A DNA stretch of 64,000 bases from Gluconacetobacter tumulicola (GCF_014174215.1 NZ_JABEQL010000003.1:62001-126000); one strand, 5' to 3'; positions 37,470 to 46,107 are shown, counted from the stretch's first letter. The notes: generated by a model not told the origin, from the letters alone. Program-made: numbers and translations.

Positions 37470-38405
37470 ATGACCATGCGCATTCCCGTTCTGCCGGCTC
37501 TTTTCGGCGCCGTTCTGGCAATGAACTGTTCCGGCGCTCATGCCGCCCCCCTGCCGCCGGCCTGTGCCGTCGGCGGGGCCGGCAGCCTGTCGGCCTCACC
37601 GACCGAGGCCACGGCCCGCAATTATGTCCTGCGTTTCTCACCCGGCACGGACGCCCCGTCGCTGCATGCCGCATCGGTCACGGTCAGCGGCGCCGGCGGC
37701 AGCGCGCGCGACATGCGCGATATTCTGGACGCCGCATCGGTGGTGCTGCTGGGCGCGCTGGTCAATCACCATGGCGCCGGCTGCACGGCGGATTATTTCC
37801 TCGCGACGCTCCAGCCGATCCTGGCAGGGCTCCAGACCGGGCAAACTTACGATATTTCCTGGTCGTCGCCGGTCGCCCAGACCGGCGCGAAACAGATCCG
37901 CTTCGGCGCCCTGCACCTGCACCTGGCGGGCGGCAGCGGGGCCCAGCCCATCGCGGTTTCGCTGGACTTGGGCGGCGCCGGCATGACCGGCGACACCGTG
38001 CTGGCATCGCTGCTGCCCCAGGACGCGCGGTCGGATTTCTCCCTGCCGGCACAGGCGCTCGGCCCCCTGCTGGCCGCCACCGCCGGCCGGCCGGCCCGTA
38101 GCGTGGCGGTACCGGTCACAATCCGGACATTACGCGCCCGTCGTGGCGACATGCAGCTCGAAGGCAGCGGCTCGGCGGAACTGACCGGCAGCCCCGACGC
38201 AGCGTCCGCCACCGGCCATATGAGCATGCGCAACCTGCCCGAACTGATCGAGACCCTGCGCGCCGCCGGCCAGACCCGTCCGGCCGCCGCCCTGATCATG
38301 GCCAACCTGGTCGGGCACCATGCCGATGCCGCCGATACGTCGTGGGACGTCGAATGGGCGGGCGGCATCCTGACCGTCAACCACATCCCGCTGCCCCTGC
38401 GCTGA
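37470..38405 (+). CDS. Exported protein, possibly DUF2125-like
   Basis: A 311-residue protein with a Sec signal peptide (MTMRIPVLPALFGAVLAMNCSGAHAA, cut after AHA). The mature part is rich in beta-forming, Ala/Gly-rich sequence. Its C-terminus, with GDMQLEGSGSAELTGSPDAASATGHMSMRNLPELIETL and GGILTVNHIPLPLR, resembles the repeating pattern of DUF2125 periplasmic proteins of alphaproteobacteria, but the match is only by eye. Two cysteines (ACAVGG, GCTADY) could pair. It opens a group of three rightward genes for exported proteins. Function unknown. Confidence 0.6.
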   Translation: MTMRIPVLPALFGAVLAMNCSGAHAAPLPPACAVGGAGSLSASPTEATARNYVLRFSPGTDAPSLHAASVTVSGAGGSARDMRDILDAASVVLLGALVNHHGAGCTADYFLATLQPILAGLQTGQTYDISWSSPVAQTGAKQIRFGALHLHLAGGSGAQPIAVSLDLGGAGMTGDTVLASLLPQDARSDFSLPAQALGPLLAATAGRPARSVAVPVTIRTLRARRGDMQLEGSGSAELTGSPDAASATGHMSMRNLPELIETLRAAGQTRPAAALIMANLVGHHADAADTSWDVEWAGGILTVNHIPLPLR

Positions 38406-38523
38406 ATACAGGCTGAACACGGCGATACCGGCCGCGAGCGGTTCATAAACTGCTTTTCACTGTTCGCCCGTTTCGGGGACGGGACATACTGGCGCCTCCA
38501 ACCGCCGCTGGAGGATACCGGAC

Positions 38524-39120
38524 ATGACCGTCTCGCGACGCGCTTTCCAGACCTTCCTCGCCGGAATCGGCCTGTCGCTGGCCGGGACCGACATTTGCGC
38601 CGCCGGCGCCGCAGATCATGACGTCGAGTCCTTCATGCTGCCGCGCAACGACTGGGTGCCCAACAACGACCATCTGCCGGTACTCTATTACCGCAACGTG
38701 CTGGCGCTGCCGGTCCATGACCCGGCTTCGGCGTTCGAGGACCTGTTCACGGCCAATGGCTGGCCGCCCCAATGGCGCTGGGGCGTCTATGATTTCCACC
38801 ATTTCCATTCCACGGCGCACGAGGTGCTGGGCGTCGCCTCAGGTTCGGCGCGCCTGATGCTGGGCGGCCCCGGCGGCCGGGTCGTCGATGTCCGCGCCGG
38901 TGACGTCGTGCTGCTGCCCGCCGGCACCGGCCATCGCAACCTGGGATCGGATGACGATTTCCTGGTCGTCGGCGCCTATCCGCCCGACCAGCATTTCGAC
39001 CTGCGCCGCGGCGCGCTGTCAGCCGAGGAGCTTGCACGGATGAACCATGTTCCCTTCCCCGCCAACGACCCGGCAAAAGGCGCCGGCGGCCCTCTGACCG
39101 CCCTGTGGCATCAGGCATGA
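38524..39120 (+). CDS. Exported cupin-domain protein
   Basis: A 198-residue single-domain cupin related to the YjlB group. The metal-binding motif 1 is visible in DFHHFHSTAHEVLGVASGSARLMLG near residue 97 and motif 2 in VLLPAGTGHRNLG near 135. An N-terminal MTVSRRAFQTFLAGIGLSLAGTDICAAGA looks like a twin-arginine signal (SRRAF), which would export the folded metalloprotein; YjlB-type proteins are normally cytosolic. The last codons overlap the start of the next gene (ATGA), so the two are translationally coupled. Ligand and reaction are unknown. Confidence 0.82.
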   Translation: MTVSRRAFQTFLAGIGLSLAGTDICAAGAADHDVESFMLPRNDWVPNNDHLPVLYYRNVLALPVHDPASAFEDLFTANGWPPQWRWGVYDFHHFHSTAHEVLGVASGSARLMLGGPGGRVVDVRAGDVVLLPAGTGHRNLGSDDDFLVVGAYPPDQHFDLRRGALSAEELARMNHVPFPANDPAKGAGGPLTALWHQA

Positions 39121-39830
39121 ATCGCCCCGTGCACCGCCGCACGCTCCTCGCCGGCGTCTGCGCCCTGCTCCCCGCCCGCCTTGCCGTGGCGGCGCAACCC
39201 TTGCGGATCGGCACCATCGGGGCCGGCCATGTCGGCAGCACCCTGGCCGGCCTGTGGCTGCGCGCCGGCCATCCGGTCATGCTCTCGGCCAGCGATATCG
39301 GCTCGGCCCGCTCGGCGGCCGAGGCGCTGGGCGCAAACGCCCAGGCCGGCACGCCACAGGATGCCGCCCGGTTCGGCGATGTCGTCCTGCTGGCCGTCCC
39401 TTACGGCGCCCTGCCCGGTCTCGGCGCCAGCCTGCACGGCGTGCTGGCTGGCAAGATCGTGATCGATGCCTGCAACCCCTACCCGTGGCGCGACGGCGAC
39501 ATCGCCCGCACGGCCAGGCAGCAGGGCGCGGGCATCCTCACCCAATCCCTCTTTCCCGGCGCCCACGTCGTCCGTGCCTTCAATTCCGAGGACATGTCGA
39601 CCATCCAGGCCGAGGCCCATCGCACGCCGCCACTACTCGGCATTCCCTATGCCGGTGACGATCCGGCGTCCATGCGCACCGTGGGCGGCCTGATTGCCGA
39701 GGCCGGGTTCGACCCGGTCGCGGTCGGCCCGCTGGCCACCGCGCGCCTGTTCCAGCCCGGCTCCAACGGGTTCGAAGCCAATCTGACGGCACCGGAACTG
39801 CGCACCCGCCTCGGCCTGCCCCGTACATGA
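39117..39830 (+). CDS. Exported Rossmann-fold oxidoreductase, F420-dependent NADP reductase-like
   Basis: A protein of about 237 residues resembling NADPH-dependent F420 reductase and related dinucleotide-binding proteins. The nucleotide motif is RIGTIGAGHVGSTLAGLWLRAGH near residue 28; VLLAVPYGALPGLG, IDACNPYPWRDGD and VVRAFNS follow. Before the fold comes MNRPVHRRTLLAGVCALLPARLAVAAQ, a signal peptide with paired arginines and a clear cleavage site. A periplasmic NAD(P)-type protein is unusual and suggests export already loaded with cofactor via Tat, or a different bound ligand. Start ATG 39117 overlaps the cupin stop. Confidence 0.78.
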   Translation: MNRPVHRRTLLAGVCALLPARLAVAAQPLRIGTIGAGHVGSTLAGLWLRAGHPVMLSASDIGSARSAAEALGANAQAGTPQDAARFGDVVLLAVPYGALPGLGASLHGVLAGKIVIDACNPYPWRDGDIARTARQQGAGILTQSLFPGAHVVRAFNSEDMSTIQAEAHRTPPLLGIPYAGDDPASMRTVGGLIAEAGFDPVAVGPLATARLFQPGSNGFEANLTAPELRTRLGLPRT

Positions 39831-39831
39831 A

Positions 39832-39855
39832 AACGGGGGGGCAGGCCCCCCGTTT
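39832..39855. terminator. Bidirectional terminator
   Basis: AAACGGGGGG (39832-39841) pairs perfectly with CCCCCCGTTT (39846-39855) around a 4-base loop, immediately after the oxidoreductase stop and before the convergent HdeD gene. Confidence 0.75.
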
Positions 39856-39878
39856 CCGTCCCCGTGGACCGGCTCCTT

Positions 39879-40424
39879 TCAGGGACCGGTCAGCGCGTTC
39901 GCCCGGCGCAGCCCGAGGCCGAACTGGACCCAGCCCACTCCGGCGGCGATCAGCTCCACCGCAATGAAGATGCCGATCAGCCACAATCCCGACCAGGGCA
40001 GCGTCAGATACAGGCACACGCCAACCAGCAGGCTGATCAGCCCGGCGCCCAGGATGATCCACCAGCCGTTCAGCTCGCGGTGGCGCGCCGCGATCAGCAT
40101 GCGCATGGTCCCCGACACGATCAGACAGGCGGCGATGAACAGGGTCAGCACGACCGAACCGGTGACAGGTTCGTACATCAGCGAGAAGCCACCGAGGACA
40201 TAGAGCGCGCCGCCCAGTAGCGACAGGACAAAGCCGCCCCAGTCGCGCACCGCGAAGGCATGGAACAGTTGCGCCCCACCCGCGATCACCAGCACGATGC
40301 CGATAATGACGGTGCTGGCCAGGGTGACGGAAATCGCATCGATCCAGGCGACGACGCCCAGCGCGATGGACAGCAGGCCCAGCAGGACAAACAGTCCCCA
40401 GCGCTGCGTGAACGGGGTGGCCAT
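39879..40424 (-). CDS. HdeD family (DUF308) membrane protein
   Basis: A 181-residue protein with six hydrophobic segments in repeated pairs, the arrangement of HdeD/DUF308 proteins, which in enterobacteria contribute to acid resistance at high cell density. Segments include FVLLGLLSIALGVVAWID, VIIGIVLVIAGGAQLFHAF, LLGGALYVLGGFSLM and LFIAACLIVSGTMRMLIA. Acid stress would be relevant to an acid-producing bacterium, but that role is inference. ATG 40424 follows GGAGAGGTC, a good ribosome site; the frame is open further upstream. It is divergent from rpsD. Confidence 0.88.
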   Translation of the reverse strand: MATPFTQRWGLFVLLGLLSIALGVVAWIDAISVTLASTVIIGIVLVIAGGAQLFHAFAVRDWGGFVLSLLGGALYVLGGFSLMYEPVTGSVVLTLFIAACLIVSGTMRMLIAARHRELNGWWIILGAGLISLLVGVCLYLTLPWSGLWLIGIFIAVELIAAGVGWVQFGLGLRRANALTGP

Positions 40425-40548
40425 GACCTCTCCTCGATGCCAGAAACAGAAGATATTCCGGAGTATACGGACTTCCCGCCCCGCGGCACCGGCTTTTTTC
40501 GCCCGCCCGGTCCGCGCATGGCCGGCATCCGCACCGCCGCCCATCCGG

Positions 40549-40578
40549 TTGACAGGCCGGGGCCGGACCGCCTATACG
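40549..40578 (+). promoter_or_regulatory. Probable sigma-70 promoter of rpsD
   Basis: TTGACA (40549-40554) and TATACG (40573-40578) are separated by 18 bases, a strong housekeeping promoter pattern. It would give a 5' leader of about 175 bases before rpsD. The remaining DNA between hdeD and rpsD (40425-40760) holds the structured leader and no other gene. Confidence 0.6.
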
Positions 40579-40664
40579 CCAGCCCCACTGCCGGGAACGT
40601 GGACGGACCGGCCGGTGCCTGATCGGGTGATTGCTCCCCGGCGCCGGTAATGCGGTTCGCGCCC

Positions 40665-40738
40665 GCCCTGTTCATGCGGAACAGGGCCTACCGGTGCAAT
40701 ACAGGGCGGTGGCCGGCCTTCGGGCCATGATGCCGCCC
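40665..40738 (+). promoter_or_regulatory. Candidate structured 5' leader of rpsD
   Basis: Two hairpins stand between the predicted promoter and rpsD. The first has a perfect 9-bp stem, GCCCTGTTC (40665-40673) with GAACAGGGC (40679-40687). The second has an outer GGGCGG (40704-40709)/CCGCCC (40733-40738) pair and an inner GGCC/GGCC stem closed by a C-UUCG-G tetraloop (40715-40726). S4 represses its own mRNA in several bacteria, so this may be a protein-binding leader. Confidence 0.45.
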
Positions 40739-40760
40739 ACCGACTATGAAAGACCGCGCG

Positions 40761-41378
40761 ATGAGCAAGCGCCTCGAGAGCAAGTACAAAATCAACCGCC
40801 GCCTTGGCGTCAACCTGTGGGGCCGCGCGAAGTCGCCGGTCAACAAGCGGGAATACGGCCCCGGCCAGCATGGCCAGCGCCGCAAGCAGAAGCCGTCGGA
40901 CTTCTCGGTCCAGCTGATGGCGAAGCAGAAGCTGAAGGGCTATTACGGCAACATCAGCGAGAAGCAGTTCCGCAAGTATTATGACGAGGCCGTGCGCCGC
41001 AAGGGCGACACCTCCGAGAACCTGATCGACCTGCTGGAGCGCCGGCTGGACGCGGTCGTCTATCGCCTGAAGTTCGCGATGACGCCGTTCGCCGCCCGCC
41101 AGTTCGTCAGCCATGGCCACATCACGGTCAACGGCCGCAAGGTCAACATCCCGTCCTTCCTGGTGCGCGATGGCGACGTGATCGAGGTCCGCGAGAAGTC
41201 CAAGCAGCTCGCCATCGTCCTCGACGCGGCCCAGAGCGGCGAGCGTGACGTGCCGGAATATGTGGAAGTCGATCACCGCCAGATGAAGGGCCGCTTCGTG
41301 CGCGCGCCGAAGCTGTCGGACGTTCCCTACCCGGTGCAGATGGAACCGAACCTGGTCATCGAGTTCTACTCGCGCTGA
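40761..41378 (+). CDS. rpsD: 30S ribosomal protein S4
   Basis: A primary 16S rRNA-binding protein that nucleates small-subunit assembly and, in many bacteria, represses its own synthesis. The 205-residue protein starts [22 protein letters not shown], typical of alphaproteobacterial S4. It has the S4 RNA-binding domain from about residue 94 ([14 protein letters not shown], then [25 protein letters not shown]). An in-frame ATG five codons upstream is less likely. It is a single-gene unit with its own promoter, leader hairpins and a strong terminator, unlike the alpha-operon location in gammaproteobacteria. Confidence 0.97.
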   Translation: MSKRLESKYKINRRLGVNLWGRAKSPVNKREYGPGQHGQRRKQKPSDFSVQLMAKQKLKGYYGNISEKQFRKYYDEAVRRKGDTSENLIDLLERRLDAVVYRLKFAMTPFAARQFVSHGHITVNGRKVNIPSFLVRDGDVIEVREKSKQLAIVLDAAQSGERDVPEYVEVDHRQMKGRFVRAPKLSDVPYPVQMEPNLVIEFYSR

Positions 41379-41406
41379 TCCGGTCTTCCAGACCAACGAC
41401 CGCGGC

Positions 41407-41436
41407 GCCGGGCGTGGGGACCCCCCCACGCCCGGC
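41407..41436 (+). terminator. rpsD intrinsic terminator
   Basis: A perfect 13-bp stem GCCGGGCGTGGGG (41407-41419)/CCCCACGCCCGGC (41424-41436) with a 4-base loop, followed by GTCCGCATTTT, begins 28 bases after the rpsD stop. Confidence 0.8.
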
Positions 41437-41463
41437 GTCCGCATTTTAAGCCGGGTCGGACAG

Positions 41464-41490
41464 GCGCGCTGGCGGCGATCCGACGCGCGT
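41464..41490. repeat. 27-nt hairpin repeat, copy 3
   Basis: It is identical to copy 1 except for one base and shares the core GGCGATCCGACGCGCGT (41474-41490). The flanks ACAGG/CCTGT add to the stem. It lies between the rpsD terminator and prfC. Confidence 0.75.
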
Positions 41491-41549
41491 TTCCTGTGCT
41501 CCGGTGCTCACGGCCGTCAAGGCCGCTCCGCTCCGGTGCTCGGAAACGC
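41487..41549. repeat. Composite repeat between rpsD and prfC
   Basis: GCGTTTCC (41487-41494) is inverted as GGAAACGC (41542-41549). Between them the 12-mer GCTCCGGTGCTC occurs twice (41498-41509 and 41530-41541). The block directly extends repeat copy 3. The rest of the 305-base gap (to 41683) contains the rpsD terminator and no recognisable gene. Confidence 0.6.
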
Positions 41550-41683
41550 ACGACGGGCGTGCCGCTGCGCGGCACTCTCGCTCACCAGACCGCCTGTCCG
41601 GCCCGGCTTACCGATTATAGTTATTGGCTGACGCAACAGCCCGCCGGCCTTGCCCGATTCCACAGCCCGCATGGGATTTTGCC

Positions 41684-43243
41684 GTGAACGCCGAGCCCTC
41701 TTCCGAACTCGCCCCGACCATCGCCCGCGAAATCGCCCGGCGGCGCACCTTCGCCATCATCTCGCATCCTGACGCGGGCAAGACCACGCTGACCGAACGC
41801 ATCCTGCGGGCGGGCGGCGCGATCCAGATGGCGGGCAATGTGCGGGCCAAGGGCGAACGCCGCCGCACCCGGTCGGACTGGATGGGCATCGAGCGCGATC
41901 GCGGCATCTCGGTCGTCACCTCGGTGATGACGTTCGAATATGGCGGCTGCATCTTCAACCTGCTCGACACGCCGGGCCACGAGGATTTCTCGGAAGATAC
42001 CTACCGCACCCTGACGGCCGTGGACTCCGCGGTGATGGTGATCGACGCCGCCAAGGGCATCGAGGACCGGACCCGCAAGCTGTTCGAGATCTGCCGCCTG
42101 CGCGATATCCCGATCGTCACCTTCATCAACAAGATGGACCGCGAGGCGCAGGACCCGTTCACGCTGCTCGACGAAATCTCGTCCGCGCTGGCGCTCGACA
42201 CCGCGCCGGCCACCTGGCCCGTCGGCCGCGCCGCGCAGTTCGCCGGCACCTACGATCTGCGCACGCGCCAGCTTCATGTATCGCCCCCCTTGGATCAGTC
42301 GGACCCGCGCATGGTGCAACTGGCCGAGGAGCTGGAACTGGCCGAGGCCGCCCTGCCGACCTTCGACCGCGAGAGCTTCAATGCCGGGCACCTCACGCCC
42401 GTCTTCTTCGGCAGCGCGATGAAGGAAATCGGCGTGACCGACCTGCTGGACGCGCTGGTGGCCTTCGGCCCGCCGCCCCGCGACCAGGCGACCGAAAACC
42501 GCACCGTCCGCGCGGACGAGACCGGCCTGACCGCCCTGGTCTTCAAGATCCAGGCCAACATGGACCCCAACCATCGCGACCGCATGGCCTTCGCGCGGAT
42601 CTGCTCCGGCCGGCTGGAACGCGGCATGCGGCTCAAGCACACCCGCACCGGCAAGCAGTTCGCCCTGCACACGCCGCAATTCTTCTTCGCCCGCGACCGC
42701 CAGCTGGCCGAGGAAGCCTTCGCCGGCGACGTGGTGGGCATCCCCAATCACGGCACGCTGCGCATCGGCGACACGCTGACCGAGGGCGAAGACCTGCGCT
42801 TTACCGGCGTGCCCCATTTCGCGCCGGAAATCCTGCGCCGCGTCCGGCTGGACGACGCGATGAAGGCCAAGAAACTGCGCCAGGCCCTGACCGAACTGGC
42901 CGAGGAAGGCGTGGTCCAGCTCTTCCGCCCGCAGGACGGCGCCCCGCCCATCGTCGGCGTGGTCGGCACGCTCCAGCTCGACGTGCTTCAAGCCCGTCTG
43001 GCCGGGGAATACGGGGTGAGCATCGGCTTCGAATCCACCCCCTACAATCTCGCGCGCTGGGTGGTGGGCGACAAGGCGAAGCTGGAACTGTTCTCCATGG
43101 CCAACCGCTCTGCCATGGCGGACGATCTGGACGGCGATCCGGTCTTCCTCGCCGGCTCGGCCTTCATGATGCGCCGCACGGCCGAGATGAACCCCGACCT
43201 GACCTTCCACGACATCAAGCAGATCGGCGTGGAATCCCGCTGA
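41684..43243 (+). CDS. prfC: Peptide chain release factor 3
   Basis: A translational GTPase that removes RF1 and RF2 after termination. The protein of about 519 residues has the G1 loop FAIISHPDAGKTTLTER near residue 25, GIERDRGISV, G3 DTPGHEDFSEDT near 95, G4 FINKMDRE and the RF3-specific AGDVVGIPNHGTLRIGDTL region. GTG 41684 (NAEPSSELAP) is chosen because it gives the normal distance to the G domain; a TTG at 41624 is also in frame. The 3' end overlaps the convergent MATE gene by 29 bases. RF3 has a patchy distribution in bacteria. Confidence 0.94.
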   Translation: MNAEPSSELAPTIAREIARRRTFAIISHPDAGKTTLTERILRAGGAIQMAGNVRAKGERRRTRSDWMGIERDRGISVVTSVMTFEYGGCIFNLLDTPGHEDFSEDTYRTLTAVDSAVMVIDAAKGIEDRTRKLFEICRLRDIPIVTFINKMDREAQDPFTLLDEISSALALDTAPATWPVGRAAQFAGTYDLRTRQLHVSPPLDQSDPRMVQLAEELELAEAALPTFDRESFNAGHLTPVFFGSAMKEIGVTDLLDALVAFGPPPRDQATENRTVRADETGLTALVFKIQANMDPNHRDRMAFARICSGRLERGMRLKHTRTGKQFALHTPQFFFARDRQLAEEAFAGDVVGIPNHGTLRIGDTLTEGEDLRFTGVPHFAPEILRRVRLDDAMKAKKLRQALTELAEEGVVQLFRPQDGAPPIVGVVGTLQLDVLQARLAGEYGVSIGFESTPYNLARWVVGDKAKLELFSMANRSAMADDLDGDPVFLAGSAFMMRRTAEMNPDLTFHDIKQIGVESR

Positions 43244-44621
43244 TCTCCGCCTCGGGCGGCATCCCTGCCGCCCGCAGGCCCTTCCCCAACGAGTAAACAA
43301 CCCGCGCCGCCAGCAGCAGTGCCACGACCACCAGCGCCGTCGCGATGCCGCCCCATAGCCCCATCACGCCAAACCCGCAGCGGAAGGCCAGCCAGTTGGC
43401 CAGCGGGAAGCCGACACCCCAATAGCCGGCGATCGCCAGCATCATCGGCACCATGGCATCCCCCCGCCCGCGCAGCACACCCACCAGCACCGCCTGCGCC
43501 CCGTCGGCCACCTGAAAGATCGCCGCCAGCAGCAGCGCCGCTGTCGCGATCCGCGCACTGTCCGCATTGCCCGGCACCGACGGGTCCAGATAGAAGCCCA
43601 CGATCCGCGCTCGGAACAGATAGATCAGGCAACCCACCACCCCCATGCCGGTGATCGCGGTCCCCACCGCCACCCGCGCCGCACGGCGCACCCGCTCCGG
43701 CCGCTCGGCCCCGGTCCAATAGGCCACCCGCACATTCGCGGCCTGCCCCAGCGCCATGGTCACCATGTAGGTGGTGGCGGTCACGCTCAGCACGATCTGG
43801 AACGCCGCCAGCGCATGCGGCCCCAGCGTCGCCGCCTGTAATCCGGTGACCTCGAACAGCATGATCTCGGCCCCCGCCGCCGCAAACATCGGCAGCCCCA
43901 GCCGCAGAAGCACCGCCATGTCGGCCGCACGCGGCCGCAGGGGCCACAGCAGCAGCCGCAGATGCGGCCGGGAATGCACCATCGCCAGCAGGACCAGCGC
44001 ACTGCCCCACATGGTCAGCGCCGTGGCCAGCGCCGACCCGCGCAGCCCCATCGCCGGCAGGCCGAACCATCCGTGGATCAGCGCCGCGTTCAGCACGCCA
44101 TTCACCACAGCCACCACCGGCATCACCCGCAGCAGGATAATCTGCGCATCCAGCGCCGGCAGCACCACTTCCACCACCCCGGTGCCGATCAGTGCCGGCG
44201 GAACACCCCACATCAGGGTATGGGTAAAGGACGAGACCGGCCCGACAAAGGATTCGGGCTGGTGCATCAGCCGCAGCAAGGCCCCCGCTTGATGCAGGAT
44301 CGCCAGGCACGGCAGGCACAGCAGCAACGCCATCACCAGCAGCATGGCATGGATCGGCGCAATGCATTCCCGGTCCCCTCGCCCACGCGCCTGGGCGATC
44401 AGCACCCCGCCCGCCCCCAGCATCGCCTGCAACACCGCAAGGACGGTAAAGAACAGCGTCGTGGACAGGCCGCCAATGGCCAGCGCATCCGCCCCCAGCC
44501 CGCCCAGCAGCACGCTGTCGGTCACGCCCATGGCCATCTGCGCAATCTGCGCCAGGGCAATGGGGGCCGCGACACGCAGCAGGAGACGAAGTTCCGATTT
44601 GGGCAGGGCTGGGTCCGACAT
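43215..44621 (-). CDS. MATE family efflux transporter (first copy)
   Basis: A 468-residue protein with twelve predicted membrane helices in two homologous halves, typical of NorM-like MATE drug/cation antiporters. The N-terminal PIALAQIAQMAMGVTDSVLLGGLGADALAIGGL and the second-half GLPMFAAAGAEIMLFEVTGLQAATLGPHALAAFQI are the paired MatE motifs. Substrates of such pumps (cationic drugs, flavonoids, organic cations) cannot be read from sequence. It is divergent from cysS (124 bases) and overlaps prfC tail to tail. A second, distinct MATE gene lies at 48173-49513. Confidence 0.9.
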   Translation of the reverse strand: MSDPALPKSELRLLLRVAAPIALAQIAQMAMGVTDSVLLGGLGADALAIGGLSTTLFFTVLAVLQAMLGAGGVLIAQARGRGDRECIAPIHAMLLVMALLLCLPCLAILHQAGALLRLMHQPESFVGPVSSFTHTLMWGVPPALIGTGVVEVVLPALDAQIILLRVMPVVAVVNGVLNAALIHGWFGLPAMGLRGSALATALTMWGSALVLLAMVHSRPHLRLLLWPLRPRAADMAVLLRLGLPMFAAAGAEIMLFEVTGLQAATLGPHALAAFQIVLSVTATTYMVTMALGQAANVRVAYWTGAERPERVRRAARVAVGTAITGMGVVGCLIYLFRARIVGFYLDPSVPGNADSARIATAALLLAAIFQVADGAQAVLVGVLRGRGDAMVPMMLAIAGYWGVGFPLANWLAFRCGFGVMGLWGGIATALVVVALLLAARVVYSLGKGLRAAGMPPEAEISGIPRRSA

Positions 44622-44745
44622 GGCCGCATCCAGAGCAGATCGGCCCCGGAAAGGCCAGATGCGACACGCTGCATCCCTCTATTCGGCCGCCGCCACACAT
44701 AAGGGTGTTGCGTCCGCCCCGTCCCTGTCGCATCTAGGCGCCATC

Positions 44746-46107
44746 ATGCCCGATTCCATGCCGCAACTGACCCTGCACGACAGCAGCAGCCGCACGACGG
44801 TTCCCTTCGCGCCCCTCGATCCGGGGAATGTACGGGTCTATTATTGCGGTCCAACGGTCTATGACCTGGCGCATATCGGCAATCTGCGGGCCATGATCAC
44901 CGCCGATATCCTGGTGCGCCTGCTGCGGCACCTGTATCCGCGCGTCACCTATGTCCGCAACATCACCGACGTCGACGACAAGATCAACGCCCGCGCCCAC
45001 GCGAACGGCGAGACGATCGACAGCCTGACCACACGCACGATCCGCGATTTCCACGCCGACCTGGCCGCCGTCGGCGTCCTGCCGCCGGATGTCGAACCCC
45101 GCGCCACCCATCATATCGGCGAAATGATCACGCTGATCGAGCGCCTGATTGCCAGCGGCCACGCCTACGAGGCCCAGGGCCACGTCCTCTTCGCCGTTGC
45201 CCACTTCCCCGATTACGGCAAACTGTCCGGCCGCTCGCCCGACGACCTGCTGGCCGGCGCCCGGGTCGAGGTCGCGCCCTACAAGCGCGACGCCGGCGAT
45301 TTCGTGCTCTGGAAGCCGTCGGCACCCGGCCTGCCGGGCTGGGAAAGCCCCTGGGGCCGGGGCCGGCCGGGCTGGCATATCGAATGCTCGGCCATGTCGC
45401 ACCGTTATCTGGGCGAGAGCTTCGACATCCATGGCGGCGGCAGCGACCTGCTGTTCCCCCACCATGAGAACGAGCGAGCGCAGAGCCAGTGCTGCTTCCC
45501 GCACAGCCGCTTCGCCAACCACTGGGTGCATAACGCGATGCTGCTGGTGAATGGCGAGAAGATGTCCAAATCCCTGGGCAACTTCCTGACCATCCGCGAC
45601 GTGCTGTCCGACACCCCGGCCGAAGCCCTGCGCCTGCTGCTGCTGCACGCCCAATACCGGTCGGTGCTGAACTTCACCCGCACCGGGCTGGACGAGGCGA
45701 AACAGACGCTGAACCGCTTCTATCGCGCCATCGGCGACCTGCCCCTCGACGAGACCGATCCGGTCCCAGACGAGGTTCTGGCCGCGATGTGCGACGACCT
45801 CAACACGCCGCGCGCCCTGGCCGGGATGCATGCCCTGGCCGACCGCGCCCTGGCCGGCGACCACGCCGCCGCACGCGGCCTGCGCGCATCCGGCCGCCTT
45901 CTGGGCCTGCTGGGCCAGTCGTCCGATGCCTGGTTCCGCGCCGGCGCCGGCGTCGACGAAACGGAGATCGACACCCTGATCGCCGAACGCCTCGCCGCCC
46001 GCAAATCGCGCGACTTCGCCCGCGCCGACGCCATCCGCGACGACCTCGCGGCACGCGGCATCCTGCTGGAAGACAGCCCTACCGGCACCATCTGGAGGCG
46101 CGCATGA
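44746..46107 (+). CDS. cysS: Cysteinyl-tRNA synthetase
   Basis: A class I synthetase charging tRNA-Cys. The protein of about 453 residues carries the HIGH-type motif YYCGPTVYDLAHIGNLRAM near residue 28, where the cysteine is a zinc ligand. WHIECSAMSHRYLGESFDIHGGGSDLLFPHHENE near 210 holds further zinc ligands, and EKMSKSLGNF near 270 is the KMSKS loop. Start ATG 44746 (MPDSMPQL) or 44758. The stop overlaps the next start (ATGA), so trmJ is translationally coupled. Confidence 0.96.
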   Translation: MPDSMPQLTLHDSSSRTTVPFAPLDPGNVRVYYCGPTVYDLAHIGNLRAMITADILVRLLRHLYPRVTYVRNITDVDDKINARAHANGETIDSLTTRTIRDFHADLAAVGVLPPDVEPRATHHIGEMITLIERLIASGHAYEAQGHVLFAVAHFPDYGKLSGRSPDDLLAGARVEVAPYKRDAGDFVLWKPSAPGLPGWESPWGRGRPGWHIECSAMSHRYLGESFDIHGGGSDLLFPHHENERAQSQCCFPHSRFANHWVHNAMLLVNGEKMSKSLGNFLTIRDVLSDTPAEALRLLLLHAQYRSVLNFTRTGLDEAKQTLNRFYRAIGDLPLDETDPVPDEVLAAMCDDLNTPRALAGMHALADRALAGDHAAARGLRASGRLLGLLGQSSDAWFRAGAGVDETEIDTLIAERLAARKSRDFARADAIRDDLAARGILLEDSPTGTIWRRA

